From contig NC_053181.1 in NCBI RefSeq assembly GCF_905163445.1, positions 5,952,001 to 6,016,000 on the forward strand: a stretch of DNA of 64,000 bases, given 5' to 3'. A model generated the notes under the pieces. The model was not told the DNA's origin and did no database searches. It saw nothing but the letters and a program-made list of their open reading frames with translations. Made by a program: the position numbers and the translations under genes. The DNA is from Pararge aegeria. Its lineage: Eukaryota > Arthropoda > Insecta > Lepidoptera > Nymphalidae. This document shows positions 42,951 to 53,432 of the stretch, piece after piece; the first letter of the stretch is position 1; each line of letters opens with the position of its first letter.

Positions 42951-43059
42951 ATAGTTTTGAATTGAATATGAATGAATTGAATGATGAACGAATGATGAGA
43001 AATTTCATGATGTCAAATAAGTGAGTTCACTCATTTCGCGATAAAAATGGCCTATAACG

Positions 43060-43190
43060 GTCCACTCCTGTACTAAAGGCTTCTCCCTAGGAGAGAGTTT
43101 TACCCCTTATCGCCACGCTGCGCAAACGGATTGGTGATCGCAGTATGTATATGGTACTAGAACAGGGGACGCTGCTGCCCGTTCTCTGTT
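43060..43190 (+). mobile_element. LINE 3' tail-like fragment
   Basis: CTATAACGGTCCACTCCTGT, ACTAAAGGCTTCTCCC, GCCACGCTGCGCAAACGGAT and TGGTGATCGCAG resemble the core shared by family D-like tails (at 1548 and 45905), in inverted order. Confidence 0.4.
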
Positions 43191-43214
43191 AGTCTGAAAG
43201 TGAAAGCGTATCTA

Positions 43215-43620
43215 ACAAAACTCAAAATGAACAAAATTCATTTATTTCAAGGAGGCCATATAAGCACTTTTGAAACGTCCTGTCTGTTTTTTTGTATTAC
43301 TCTGCCACCGGTTCGGAAGGCAGATTCTATCGAAAAGTCAAGAAAATCAGCAGTTGCTCTTTCCCAACATCAACAATTTAAATTTAAACGTTATTTTTTT
43401 TCTGTGAAAGGTGAAAGCGGAGCCGGATTCATTAAGAAATTCATCAATTGTACTCGCTGTAACAAATGTGATTTAACATATTCTTTAAAGTTATACTTTA
43501 TATTATAAATCGTATACACAATCCCACATTTGACCTTTGTACCTAACAATTTTATAATCCGACTACCCTGCATTTGCCAATTGCAATTCAATCGATAATA
43601 CTTCAATAATTATGTTGTAA
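43215..43620 (-). mobile_element. LINE 3' part family A, longest copy
   Basis: TCATTTATTTCAAGGAGGCC (tail), GCCACCGGTTCGGAAGGCAG, then upstream untranslated sequence ATTAAGAAATTCATCAATTG and GCTGTAACAAATGTG, which is shared with 46100-46345. The frames 43200-43508 and 43391-43606 are translations of this non-coding DNA. Confidence 0.65.
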
Positions 43621-43821
43621 TCCAGAGGTGTTGGGGTGAGCCCCGAGCATTTGTCCCCGTGGCTCGTTAGTTGTTAGAATCTCTTGTGCAGTCGCGATCC
43701 GCTGCAGCAGCCCTCGGAATGCGTAGTCACGTACGAGTATTATAACGAGGCAAGCCCATATCCAGTAGGTAAGGAATATGAGCAAAAAGGTAGGCACCAT
43801 ATTGGTTTCTGATAGTATCAC
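43603..43821 (-). other. Unrecognised 72-residue frame with one possible membrane segment
   Basis: The minus frame contains MVPTFLLIFLTYWIWACLVI, a hydrophobic stretch long enough to span a membrane, followed by a basic/polar part with RDYAFRGLLQRIATAQEI. The A at -3 of the internal ATG (ACCAATATG) suits an insect start. The GC content is higher than in the flanks. It matches no family I know and may be an exon, an old repeat or chance. Its 3' end overlaps the family A LINE tail, which argues against a complete host gene. Confidence 0.15.
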
Positions 43822-44512
43822 CGCATAATTATAATATGAAATAATAACGTCCGTGTTACTTAAATACCTCTTACATATATTTTTTAGAAAAGTTTGTACT
43901 AGAATCGAAAGAAAGAATGAAAATACATTTACTAAAGTTAAGTGTTACAAACAGTACATCTTGTATGAATATAGCAAAAGAGTATGTCGGTCTGTAACAC
44001 CAGCCAGAAAGGGTGTACAGCTCGGCATTTGCCATGCATTACATGCATGACGATGAATAAATGAAATATAAAAGTAAAACAAAAATAAAATAAAATAAAT
44101 TGAAACTGGTAATTTCCACTAAAGTGATAGATAATCATCGGATTAACTACAACAAAAATGTTAAATAATAGCTTTACGATTTCTTGCATTTCTCTATTTC
44201 CTGTAGCGCGATAAAGAGAAATGACTATATTTGATTTAAATAGCGTACAAGAATCAGCAGTAATAATAGCCTAGTGGTTATTACATCCACCTTTATCGAA
44301 TTCGATTGATGCCTCAGATTTTTTTAAATATTCTCAAAAGCGTGGTAAACTAGGGCCTAAAACCTTCGCTTTACCCGCCCACTACAATGAAAAAATCGTG
44401 CCGGTAGTGGTTTGATATTGATGAAGCGAAAGCACGTAAAGCATGACCTTGCAAACATACTATATGTCTTCCTTTTAGATCCGGCATTCTGTGGTTTTAC
44501 TTAAGTTTTGCC
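43822..44512. other. AT-rich stretch
   Basis: Nothing firm. The frames at 43853-44050 and 43938-44189 are low complexity. Confidence 0.35.
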
Positions 44513-44757
44513 GTATTATGAAAATTAAGCTTAAATTGTTATACTCCGCGAAAAGCAGAAGAATCTGTTTGGTGTAATTTATAATTTCTTCAATCCTTAT
44601 ACTCCACACCAAACGGATTATTGTCAATGTACCCTCTACGAACGTTTCGCTCCGAAACTGGAGCATCCTCGGGAGATGTTAACTTTACCATGAATAATTG
44701 TTAAGTTTTCATAATATATCATGGATTTCCGTAAAGTAACTGCTCCTATCCAATACG
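44513..44757. repeat. Foldback family FB copy
   Basis: Left arm AAAATTAAGCTTAAATTGTT, CTCCGCGAAAAGCAG and AATCTGTTTGGTGTAATTTA; central module CAATGTACCCTCTACGAACG, TTTCGCTCCGAAACTGGAGC and ATCCTCGGGAGATG; right end CATAATATATCATGGATTTC, CGTAAAGTAACTGC and TCCTATCCAATAC. The right half of the palindrome is deleted. Confidence 0.85.
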
Positions 44758-44944
44758 TAAGTTTTGCCTTGAATACTTTAGTAAGCGGGAACTAAGAATA
44801 GTTTAGTTAAAAATCCCTCAAAGCATATGCTTACATTAGTGGCCAAAGGGACAAATCTTAAGTCATGTCGCATTTTAAGTCATGTCGCATAAATTTTACA
44901 GATGTGCTCTAAGGTTTATTATGAAACGGTTCCAATAACAAAAG
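44758..44944. other. Short unique spacer
   Basis: A direct repeat TAAGTCATGTCGCAT occurs twice in tandem at 44858-44890. Confidence 0.5.
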
Positions 44945-44991
44945 AATTGTCATTCTGTCATTTGTAAATAACAAATGACAGAATGACAATT
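44945..44991. repeat. Perfect 21-bp stem, 5-nt loop hairpin
   Basis: The arm 44945-44965 (TTGTCATTCTGTCATTTGT with AA before it) pairs exactly with 44971-44991. The loop is AAATA, the same loop as the hairpin at 42707-42735. Confidence 0.9.
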
Positions 44992-45208
44992 TACCTCGCT
45001 CCGGTCCAAGTCCGGTCATTTTAACTGTGCCATTGTAGAAGCAGATTGTAAGGCGATAATCGCAAGGGTGGCTCACCCCTGACCCGGTGACTCGGAGGGA
45101 TTGAGACACCTCGTTAAGGGCTTCATATCGACAGCTCCTAATAAGCGTCCAGTGACAATTTATTTTAGGGGAGCTACTGGCTTGAGGGTTATTAGTAGTT
45201 ACGACCAA
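44992..45208 (-). other. GC-richer block, possibly an old LINE fragment
   Basis: The minus frame has EALNEVSQSLRVTGSGVSHP then CDYRLTICFYNGTVKMTGLG with no stop. The composition and the LTICFYNGTVK segment are vaguely like the start of a LINE endonuclease (LRIATYNxRT), but this is a guess. Confidence 0.2.
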
Positions 45209-45532
45209 TGCGTAACCATATATACTTGTTTCGCTGTAACGTAAGTATGTACTGACCCTACACCTTAACTTTATTTAATGAACTGATTGCCACGTAAATA
45301 TCAAAATAGTCAAGCATAATACTAAGAACAGCAAAACTTGATAAAATAATGAAAGGATTGAAATGTTTAAAGACACTTATTCTCAAAAGAAACAGTTTCA
45401 AATAATTATAAATTAAAGTTAACATAAAAAGGTTACACAGAAGATAGTATATAATACTAGTAGCTTAAACTAATAACAGCTTTTAGTAGTAAAATAATAT
45501 AAAACGTGGCGCGTTTATAAAAATTTAAACAA

Positions 45533-45876
45533 TTACTTTGCGGAAATCCATAATATATTATGAAAATCAAACTTAATTTGCTATACTCCGCGAACAGCAG
45601 GAGCAGGAACCAAACAGATTTTCGCTCCGAAATCTTCAACATCTTGTTGACTTTACAATAAATAATTGTTAAGTACTTAACTATTATTCATTGTTAAGTC
45701 AATTTAGACTCTACAGTCAACATCTCCTGAAGATGCTTCGGATTCGAACCACGTGCGTAGAGGTTATATTGCCGAAGATCTTTTTGATAAGGATTGAAGA
45801 AATTATAAATTACAGCATACAGATTCTCCTGCTGTTCGCGGAGTATAGCAAATTAAGCTTAATTTTCATAATAGAT
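45533..45876. repeat. Foldback family FB, longest two-armed copy
   Basis: The outer arms 45549-45600 (CCATAATATATTATGAAAAT, CTTAATTTGCTATACTCCGC, GAACAGCAGG) and 45825-45876 are mirror images. The centre near 45645-45705 (AATAAATAATTGTTAAG / CTTAACTATTATTCATTG) is a second palindrome. Between them are GAAGATGCTTCGGATTCGAA and CGTGCGTAGAGGTTATATTG. The whole 344-bp unit is an imperfect palindrome. Confidence 0.85.
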
Positions 45877-45904
45877 TAATGCATAATATAGCGTCCTCTG
45901 TGCT

Positions 45905-46010
45905 ACTAGTACCATATACTGGGATCACAAACCCCTAGCGTGGTGATTATGGGCAAACCCTCCCGTCACGAGAGCCTTTAGTTCCAGCAGTGGACAGCTG
46001 TCTTGGCTAT
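45905..46010 (+). mobile_element. LINE 3' tail-like fragment (family D-like)
   Basis: CATATACTGGGATCACAAAC, CCCTAGCGTGGTGATTATGG, GTCACGAGAGCCTTTAGTTC and CAGCAGTGGACAGCTGTCTT are seen. Confidence 0.5.
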
Positions 46011-46099
46011 GTATTTATGGATTCTAATCGTCGTCTCTCAGACGAGCCAGTTCTGACGTTCTTTGCCACAAAAAGCTATACTAATTATTCAACATTCAA

Positions 46100-46345
46100 A
46101 ATTTCATTTAATTCTAGTAGGCCACCCAATAAGCACCTTTGAAACATAAAGTGTGTATGTTGGTAGTGACTCTACCACCGGTTCGGAAATATTTGCTCTT
46201 TTTTACATCAACATTTACAATCTTTTTCTATCTTGCGGGAGATGAGAGCGAAGATGACTGCTTACAAACTACCTTGTCATTAAGAAATTCAAATACATAG
46301 TAACCTCGCTGTATTAGATGTATTTTATACATTGATTAAATATAT
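46100..46345 (-). mobile_element. LINE 3' part family A, minus strand
   Basis: AAATTTCATTTAATTCTAGT, AAGCACCTTTGAAACATAAA, CTACCACCGGTTCGGAAATA and CATTAAGAAATTCAAATACA align with 43215-43620. Confidence 0.65.
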
Positions 46346-46479
46346 GCATTGCAATTAAGCAAATATTACCTTTCATGCGCTAACAAGCATTCTTTTTTTA
46401 CAAGATACATTCTTAACTTGCTTATAGGCTAGTCCATTTGTTATGACTTTGTTCTGTTTGAAATTTTCATATTTTTGAA

Positions 46480-46790
46480 AACCTCCCTGGCGCAGCATGG
46501 AGCTCTATGGTTTTATGTATGAGGTCCCGGGTTCAGTTCCCGATGGGGGCAATATGGGAATTTATAATTTCGGAATTTTCTCTGGTCTGGTCTAGTGGGA
46601 GGCTTTAGCCGTGGCTAGTTACCAGCTACGAGTAAGTTATTCAGCGTTCCAGCACCATGTCGTGTAAAAACCGAATGGGTTGGGTCGGTCAATAAAACTG
46701 CCATACTCTCTAACAGGTTAGGCCCTCGACCATCGAGGACTGGATATCTTACCACCAGGTGAGATTGCAGTCAAGGGCTTGTATGTGTAT
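46480..46790 (+). mobile_element. SINE S3, near full-length copy
   Basis: CCTCCCTGGCGCAGCATGGA (A box), GGGTTCAGTTCCCGATGGGG (B box), TCTGGTCTGGTCTAGTGGGA, GGCTTTAGCCGTGGCTAGTT and GGTGAGATTGCAGTCAAGGG are present. The tail is A-rich (GTTTAAATAAAATAAG). It is the reference copy used here for S3. Confidence 0.85.
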
Positions 46791-47392
46791 GGAGTTTAAA
46801 TAAAATAAGTTTTCTTTCTTTCGCCAACCCTGGAATCTCAAGTGTTCTGTGTAGTTAAGCCGTTGGCGTCCACAAAGCACACAGGGATGTTCCCGATGGT
46901 TGCCAATAATGAGAAGCAATAACACAATAACACGGCCCCCAATAATGAGGGTTGCCTGCATTAGCAGCACGTGATGCCGCATGCCTGATTGGTTTCCGAG
47001 CCGTCTATAAATAACTGTAGACATTATTGCTTTTGTCGGAATTCCTAATGCTTGCACAGTTATTGTGGACCTGGTTTGTTGATGCGGGTTGTTGCATTTA
47101 TTACCTTTGTCTTGCTATTGTGTAGTTTTCAAATAGATGATTCGTTTTTTCTTGCTCGCCAGGTCACTTACAAAACACGACATAAGAATAAACCAAACGT
47201 TGCCCGCGACTTCGTCCGCTTTTTCATCGTTTTTGAACATACCCGCTGGATCCGATACATTCATCGTGATAAAAAGTACCTATACAAAATTTAGTTAAGT
47301 ATATGTATTTTTCACAAAGGCTAAATTTTAAGTAGGCACTTCAACATTATGCTTTTTCGGAATAAATAGTATCCTGTAAAATACGAATATAA
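46791..47392. other. Mixed repeat-derived sequence
   Basis: 46830-47060 is GC-richer, with a 102-residue minus frame (46749-47057) I cannot place. 47199-47275 (GTTGCCCGCGACTTCGTCCG, CATACCCGCTGGATCCG) is a Helitron-like 3' end on the minus strand. Confidence 0.45.
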
Positions 47393-47881
47393 TTATTCCA
47401 AGTATTAGAACCTATTGGTTTGGCGCGAAGCGATGGCAAGAGACCTGATGGTATGACGCTCATACCTTGGAGGCTTGGAAGGTCACTTCTGTGGGATGCA
47501 ACTTGTGTTGATACCCTAGCTGCATCACACATCCAGGCCACCTCGTCAATGGTAGGTGCGGCTGCTACCAGTGCCGAGCAGGCCAAGAGGCGTAAATATG
47601 AAAACCTGGATAGCAGCTTCATTTTTGTGCCTTTTGGAGTAGAGACTTTGGGACCGTGGGGTCCGGAGGCAAGAGCCCTTTTCAAAGAATTATCGAAAAG
47701 GGTTATCGAGTCTACCGGTGATCCTAGAGCGGGCAGTTACCTTGGCCAACGAATTAGTTTGGCCATCCAAAGGGGCAATGCTGCCAGCATCTTAGGAACT
47801 GTGCCTCGCTGCGGTGGTTTCGAGGACGTTTTAGATTTTATTTAGTTTTAAATAGTTTATTTTAGGTTATATTTATAAAAC
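47393..47881 (+). pseudogene. LINE polyprotein C-terminal remnant (RPDG...WDAT type)
   Basis: A frame open from the codon after the stop at 47390-47392 through 47845 reads EPIGLARSDGKRPDGMTLIP, GRSLLWDATCVDTLAASHIQ, EQAKRRKYENLDSSFIFVPF, GVETLGPWGPEARALFKELS and YLGQRISLAIQRGNAASILG, then ends VLDFI-stop. The family, widely scattered in invertebrate genomes as orphan ORFs, is a retroelement C-terminus. RPDG...WDAT followed by a K-x-K/KY block resembles a PD-(D/E)XK nuclease core. No start codon is meaningful because the 5' part is lost by truncation. The absence of stops and the near-identity of its 3' 125 bp to 11707-11837 suggest recent activity of the source LINE. Confidence 0.65.
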
Positions 47882-48319
47882 AATTATTTTAAAGTATAGG
47901 TTAAATCAATCAAATCAAATGAAAATATAATAGTTAATTTATTTATGTAAAAAATAATAATAACAACGCATACTAAAATCAAATGCGGTCATGTCGCGAT
48001 CTTAATATATTCCACCATCCACCAATCCATAGCAGAACCTTAAAAAATGTTAAAACGTAAAACATCGACAAGTTTATAAAGCTTATAATGTTGTTGATCG
48101 TAAATAAAACAGCTTACATAGGTACCTACTCTGTTATTTGTCGAAAGATATTTACGCAAATGGCCTACCACGACACTAAAGTTTTAAATACATTATAAGC
48201 TGTTGAAATGCATAAGTAATTTATAATAATGTAGAAACAATTTAGCGCCATTGTGAGAGTGAAAGATCTTTATTACGGTTTCGCGCGTGTTAATAATGAA
48301 GTCGCATTTGTCTTGCGCC
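47882..48319. other. AT-rich stretch
   Basis: Nothing is recognised. Confidence 0.35.
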
Positions 48320-48620
48320 GGCGCCTGGCGTTAACAAGACGATGCGCGGACGCATACTGCGCACGCCACTGAAACCGCTATACAGGATGTCCAGAATTTG
48401 AGATTTTAAATAAACCTCTCAAGAGAAAGAAAATGTAGGAGTAGGTTGGTGTCAAGATGCTGCTCTGCAATCCGTTGCGTGTCATGGGAGTTGGAAGTTT
48501 TAATTCAAAGTTTGAAACGCCTGCACCTGGCGGTAAAAAGAGCCGCTCCGCGTGGACTCATATTGTGCACGCCACGTAAACTGCTATATAGGCTCTGAGA
48601 TTTAAACCAATTATTTTAGA
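48320..48620. repeat. Diverged direct repeat (period about 206)
   Basis: GCGCCTGGCG, GCGCACGCCACTGAAACCGC and TATACAGG ... GAGATTTTAAATAAACC (48320-48415) recur as ACCTGGCG, GTGCACGCCACGTAAACTGC and TATATAGG ... GAGATTTAAACC (48525-48620). It is CpG-rich compared with its surroundings. Confidence 0.65.
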
Positions 48621-48890
48621 GATTCCGTGAAGAACAAGTTACTTAGTCTTTCCCCTTTAAATGACCACGAGGCTTAACAACAAGTATTTCTTTAAGTTGG
48701 AAGAAGAAATTTAATGCCAATACGAACTTAACGTGTGATAAGAGCAAGAAGAAGTAATGATTAATGGGTTTATTCTTATTTATTTTTATGTTATACAATT
48801 ATTATATTTTTATTTACAAGTTTTCTTTATGTTTATGTGGTGTATAACGTAAAGGTTGTTGATTCATTCATTCATGCAATGTTTGGAAAA
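48621..48890. other. AT-rich spacer
   Basis: Nothing is recognised. Confidence 0.35.
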
Positions 48891-49062
48891 TGGAAAATGT
48901 TTGTGTGAAGAACAATGCTTTTCAGTATCTGCGTCTTTAGTATATTATTCATAATAATATTCATCAGCTATCTTAGTAGGTACCTATAACACAAGCTACG
49001 CTTACTTTGGGGCTAGATGGCGATGTGTGTATTGTCGTAGTAGGGTTTATTTATTATTTATT
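48891..49062 (+). mobile_element. SINE S2 body and 3' end, plus strand
   Basis: GGAAAATGTTTGTGTGAAGA, CATCAGCTATCTTAGTAGGT and CACAAGCTACGCTTACTTTG lead to ATTGTCGTAGTAGGGTTTAT. The tRNA-like head is missing. Confidence 0.8.
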
Positions 49063-49534
49063 CATTCATTCAATCTTAAACAATGTATGAATAAAGAATA
49101 TACATAAGAAGTTATTCTTTCTTATTTACTTTTAAAAACTGTACACATGAATGGAGAAGTAATCGATCACATTTTTGTTAGCAATGTTTTTTTATATGCG
49201 ACACGACGTCTCTCTGATTGTGTATAGGACAGAAAGCGTACACCCTGTGTGTCTGTGTATCAATACAAGTTCAGCGACTGGCCCGGCCCGATGCAGTATG
49301 CAAAGTTGATTTGCTCTCGGAAATACTGAGCGTACTTGTTGCAGAGCAGTCTTTGTCACGGATAAATGATATTGTCGCAGCGAGATGTATGCGTCTGCGA
49401 ACGAGACACGATAGGGGGCGATGAAATAAATAATTGGGTGGCATTACACTTACGAAGATTTCTTGGTTCAAATATGTCGGTGGTTTAAATATATCGCACT
49501 TGACACAGTGGATTTTAATAAATACTGACATAGC
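49063..49534. other. Unrecognised stretch
   Basis: 49240-49430 is GC-richer (GACTGGCCCGGCCCGATGCA), with overlapping frames on both strands (49218-49424 +, 49271-49531 -). It probably belongs to a repeat I cannot name. Confidence 0.3.
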
Positions 49535-49785
49535 TCAACGAGTCGCGTAGTTGAAGTGGGTGCATAGCTTGGAGAACCGATGGACGTTGGGGCCCCAAGG
49601 TGCTAGAATGGCGATCCCGCACGAAAACGTAGCGTTGGTTGTCCTCTAACAAGGTGGACAGACGACATTAAGCGTGTCGCTGGGAGCGTGTTGAAGCAAG
49701 CTGGTCAGAAGCGTGTATTTTGGAACGGCTTACAAATGACCTATATCCAGCAGTTGACGTCAATCGATTGAAGTGATGATGATTA
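49535..49785 (+). pseudogene. RTE-type LINE C-terminus and 3' end
   Basis: Plus-strand reading gives GDPARKRSVGCPLTRWTDDI, then KRVAGSVLKQAGQKRVFWNG, LQMTYIQQLTSID-stop. This follows RTE-type polyproteins, whose C-terminus is RPxxRWxDDI(R/K)xVAG. The upstream GAGAACCGATGGACGTTGGG is frameshifted. The 3' end AAATGACCTATATCCAGCAG, TTGACGTCAATCG and GATGATGATT closes the element. It is 5'-truncated and inactive. Confidence 0.75.
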
Positions 49786-50145
49786 CGACGATAACTGTAA
49801 TAAACGGGGGTAAACTTCTACTCCCTGTTGTCGTCGCAGGTGAAAACATAAATTTAACCATTGACAGGGTCAATCCAAACAATCGGGGTATATCAATTTT
49901 ATTTCCTGTCTATGCTAACGGTGGTAAGTAAGTGGAAAACTATCGCCTATAAATAGAGCAACACATTTATTTCAAGTAGGCCTAATATAAGCACTTTTGA
50001 AACGTCAAGTCTGTCTGTCTGTTTTGACTCTACCACCGGTTCGGAAGGCAGATTCTACCGAGAAGAAGCCGGCAAGAAACTCAGCAGTTGCTCTTTTCCA
50101 ACATCAACAATTTACATTTTACATTTTAACATTCATTTTTCTATC
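49786..50145 (-). mobile_element. LINE tail A fragment and adjoining spacer
   Basis: 49950-50145 is family A on the minus strand (TTATTTCAAGTAGGCCTAAT, ACCACCGGTTCGGAAGGCAG, CCGGCAAGAAACTCAGCAGT). This is its best conserved copy here. 49786-49949 is unassigned. Confidence 0.65.
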
Positions 50146-51603
50146 TTGTGATATGCCCGTTATTACATCGGCCACCACGCCCTTCAGATCGGAACACAGC
50201 ATTACAACAGAAATAGGAATTTTGAGGCAAAAAATAGGCATGGCGTTAGTACTTCCCCGGACGAGCTTTGACATAAAAGCTCAACCAATTCTAAACTTTA
50301 CTTTTTAGTGACCTAAAAGTGCAATCTCACCTGGGTATATTGTTAACCACTAGGCTATCACCGCTCTTAATACCTAATGATTCTTGTATTTTGAATTAGG
50401 TCAGCGTAATTACCATAAGAATCATATAAACTACATAGGTACTTGACAACTCTAAGCAAGTACACATAAAGAAATAACGAGCAATCTGGAATAAGTGAGT
50501 TGAAGTTTCTAATTATGGCTGCCTATTAGTTACCGGCTCGTAAGGCGAGTGTCGCAGTCTACATTTCATATTATATTATATAAGGTAAAGTATACCGTAT
50601 GTCGGAATAAGGTTAGAGCCAGTACACATTGGGCGTTAGCGTGTAGGTACTAAAAAGTATTTTGACAAAGCATAAGACACGATCGCAAAAGATATAAAAT
50701 TTAAAATGTTTCAAGATTTTTTCCCGTGCGATCATTTGCGATACGTGTCCAACCAATATTTTTGTTAGTTTTGCGGTCGCAGTTCGATAGTGGACAAACT
50801 CACAAAAAGTGAAACGAGCAATCGAAACGATGAATTAGCAGAGCTTAAAGGGATTTTTGCTACATAATTTGTGGTAATATAGATGAGGATAAGTGCATAG
50901 AACATGAAGAAGACGAGAGATGACAGATAAGAGATGAGAGATGAATTTTAAAACGAAGTATAACCGGACGACTACTATTTAAGTACATTTAGTAAAAATT
51001 CTATTTATATTAATTTTATTTCAAAGAAAAGAATTATACCGAAATGCAAATAATTTTCGCAACATTTTCTTAGATATTTTCATCTATCAGCCTATATATG
51101 TTTGATTTTTTATAACGTCTTAAAATGTATAAACACTAATACGATGGCATCTTATTTATCGAAGTTCAATGAAAACTATGGAAACAGATTCGACGATCCC
51201 GGCATGTGTGCGAATCTATATTTCTGAATCAACAGCGTCAGTTAGAAGGCAATTTACAATACGCCCGGCTGAACGTTTTAATTGCGCGCCGTTTAACTGA
51301 ATTCGTATTTAAATGGAATACATCCATTTGTCAAAATGAAGCAGACTTCAAACTTTATCGTGGTGACACGAATTTCCAAAATTATTCAGCTTGAGCTTTA
51401 TTGCTAAGCGGTTTTTGCTTAAAATTAGTATTTTCTCTTGAGGAAATTTACTCTCTAGGACTTCTTTTACTCGATAGTTAGATTTTCAAGAAGTATCCAT
51501 CTGGTTCTGTTTGCAAGCGTATAATTTGGCAGCGACAGATATAGTAGTTGAAGATGATAAGATGCATGGATAGTAAATGTCAGTAAAGTTAAAAGAAGAA
51601 GGC
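50146..51603. other. Mostly unique stretch
   Basis: A short SINE head scrap (TTAACCACTAGGCTATCACC, 50343-50366) is the only repeat placed. The 62-residue frame at 51206-51394 is unsupported. Confidence 0.35.
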
Positions 51604-51690
51604 GTGTGGAGTCCACAAATCCGCACTGGGCCAGCGTGGTGGACTGCGGCCCAAATCCAATTCATTTGGCCGGTAATGGTTGAAATTTGT
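51604..51690 (+). mobile_element. SINE S1 core fragment
   Basis: GTGTGGAGTCCACAAATCCG, CACTGGGCCAGCGTGGTGGA and TTTGGCCGGTAATGGTTGA are the S1 3' third. Confidence 0.8.
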
Positions 51691-51802
51691 TTATTTATTT
51701 GACTTCTAGTCAGGTATAATAGATACTTGAAATTACAAGGATTGTAGGAAAAAAAATTAAAAAGTATATTCTTCTCTAAGAAAGTGAAGATTTTTTTTTA
51801 TT

Positions 51803-52125
51803 CCACATGTTAACCCTTGACTGCTACCTCACCTGGTGCTAAGTGGTGATGCAGCTTGAGATGGTAGAAGGCTAATCTGTAAGGGAGTATGGCAGTTTAA
51901 TTATACCCATACCCTTAATCGATAGATCGATGCAACATCGTACCGGAACGCTAAATCGCTTAGCGGCAAGTGTTTTTAAGTAGGGTGGTAACGAGCAACG
52001 GCCGAAGCCCAACCAGACCAGACCAGATAAAACTGAAATTATAAATTCCCAAATTGTCCATGCCGGGAATCTAACCTGGGACTTCCAACTTAAAACCACA
52101 GCGCTCACTACTGCACCAGGGAGGT
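51803..52125 (-). mobile_element. SINE S3, near full-length, minus strand
   Basis: ATGTTAACCCTTGACTGCTA, CACCTGGTGCTAAGTGGTGA, ACATCGTACCGGAACGCTAA and CCAACCAGACCAGACCAGAT lead to the head GGAATCTAACCTGGGACTTC and GCTCACTACTGCACCAGGGA. Both tRNA-like boxes carry substitutions. Confidence 0.85.
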
Positions 52126-52493
52126 CGACAAGACATATAAAAAAAATAGAGCAAGACATCGACGCCATTATTGGAAGGTAGACAGCTCACATGCATCACA
52201 TTTATGAGGCCATTTTTCAGGATCAGTTTACATTTCCTAGGGTGGAAAGCGGTATCAAAGCGGTACAACATTGACACGCACCCCTGGTAGGTTTCAATTT
52301 AGTCCAACAGTTTTGTATGATAATAAAAAAGAACTAACTGACTATAGCTCGAGACAGTTTTAACCACACGCACACAGTCAGTGTGTGCACCAGTTATTAA
52401 TACTCAAAAACTCGTAAGGTTTAGCCCGTACTTGCAAAGTAAGCGTACAAAATGTATGTTTAGACATCACAGTACAAATAATTACATATATGT
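52126..52493. other. Unique stretch
   Basis: No gene or repeat is recognised. Confidence 0.35.
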
Positions 52494-52628
52494 GTATAAA
52501 TATATGTTCTACGAAAATAAACACATATCATATACTTTCTAGAAGTAAGCTTAGCTTGTGTTATTGGTGCTAAGATGACTTTTGTATATTTTTATGAATA
52601 ATATATTTAGATACTTATAATATACATT
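52494..52628 (-). mobile_element. Old SINE S2 fragment, minus strand
   Basis: TAAATATATGTTCTACGAAA, AGAAGTAAGCTTAGCTTGTG and GCTAAGATGACTTTTGTATA match the S2 3' half with many changes. Confidence 0.6.
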
Positions 52629-52794
52629 ATAAGTAATAATATATAATATATATTTCTTGTGTGCGTGTGTATGTCACTGAACTCCTCCTACGGCTGGACC
52701 AAAACACCAAACAAGACATTGGCGAAGTAGTAAGTAGAGTTTTTCTGTGATAGTTCGTCCGGGGGAGTACTATTTTACACCATGCTTATTGCGT

Positions 52795-52990
52795 GCCGCT
52801 AATGTCGTGGATGCCGGTGTACTTCATGAGAGGCACATGAGCCTTCACATAAACGTCTCAGGTTGATGGACACAGAGCAACACTGTGTAGGATGTGTTGC
52901 TTGCATGCCCTGCGAAGTGTTGCTGTGAAGTGAACTGTTTATCGGCGATGGTTTTCCACTTACTATCTCCTTTGTCTTAGGAAAATTGTT
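52795..52990 (-). mobile_element. LINE 3' tail family C, minus strand
   Basis: GGCACATGAGCCTTCACATA, GTCTCAGGTTGATGGACACA, GCAACACTGTGTAGGATGTG and ATCGGCGATGGTTTTCCACT align with 18570 and 55575. The minus frame 52799-53029 is its translation. Confidence 0.55.
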
Positions 52991-53029
52991 GACCGAAAGG
53001 CCATCCCTGCAACTTCCCGCTAATTCCAT

Positions 53030-53432
53030 ACTTATTTTGTTCTACTGAATTTATTACATAGTTTTTGAGCTCTTCGAGCTCGAAAGTCTGATAGATATTT
53101 TGTTAATTCTCGAATTGCTATAACTTTTGAACGAATCATACGATTTTCACGTGGTTGGCGGCATTCGACGCAGCTTATTGAGTCCTGTGAGTAAAACAAA
53201 AATAATTCAGACGAAATTTTCAAAATTACTCTAAAAACATTTTTTTCGGAATTTTTCGTTTTAGATATCTCTCAAACGGATCAACCGATTTTGACCGGAC
53301 CGGCGGCGATCGAAGGGGTTTATCAAGATTAAGAGCTGAATAGTTTTTGGGATCGATCGGTATAGCCATTTAAAAGTTACTCTAAAAAAACAGTTTTTCA
53401 AAATTTCATTTTTGTAATCTATCGGTCTTTTT
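53030..53432. repeat. Interspersed repeat of unknown class
   Basis: Successive segments such as GCTATAACTTTTGAACGAAT, TCTCTCAAACGGATCAACCG, GACCGGACCGGCGGCGATCG and TTAAAAGTTACTCTAAAAA (the last repeated twice about 140 bp apart) have the look of a transposon interior. I cannot assign it. Confidence 0.4.
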
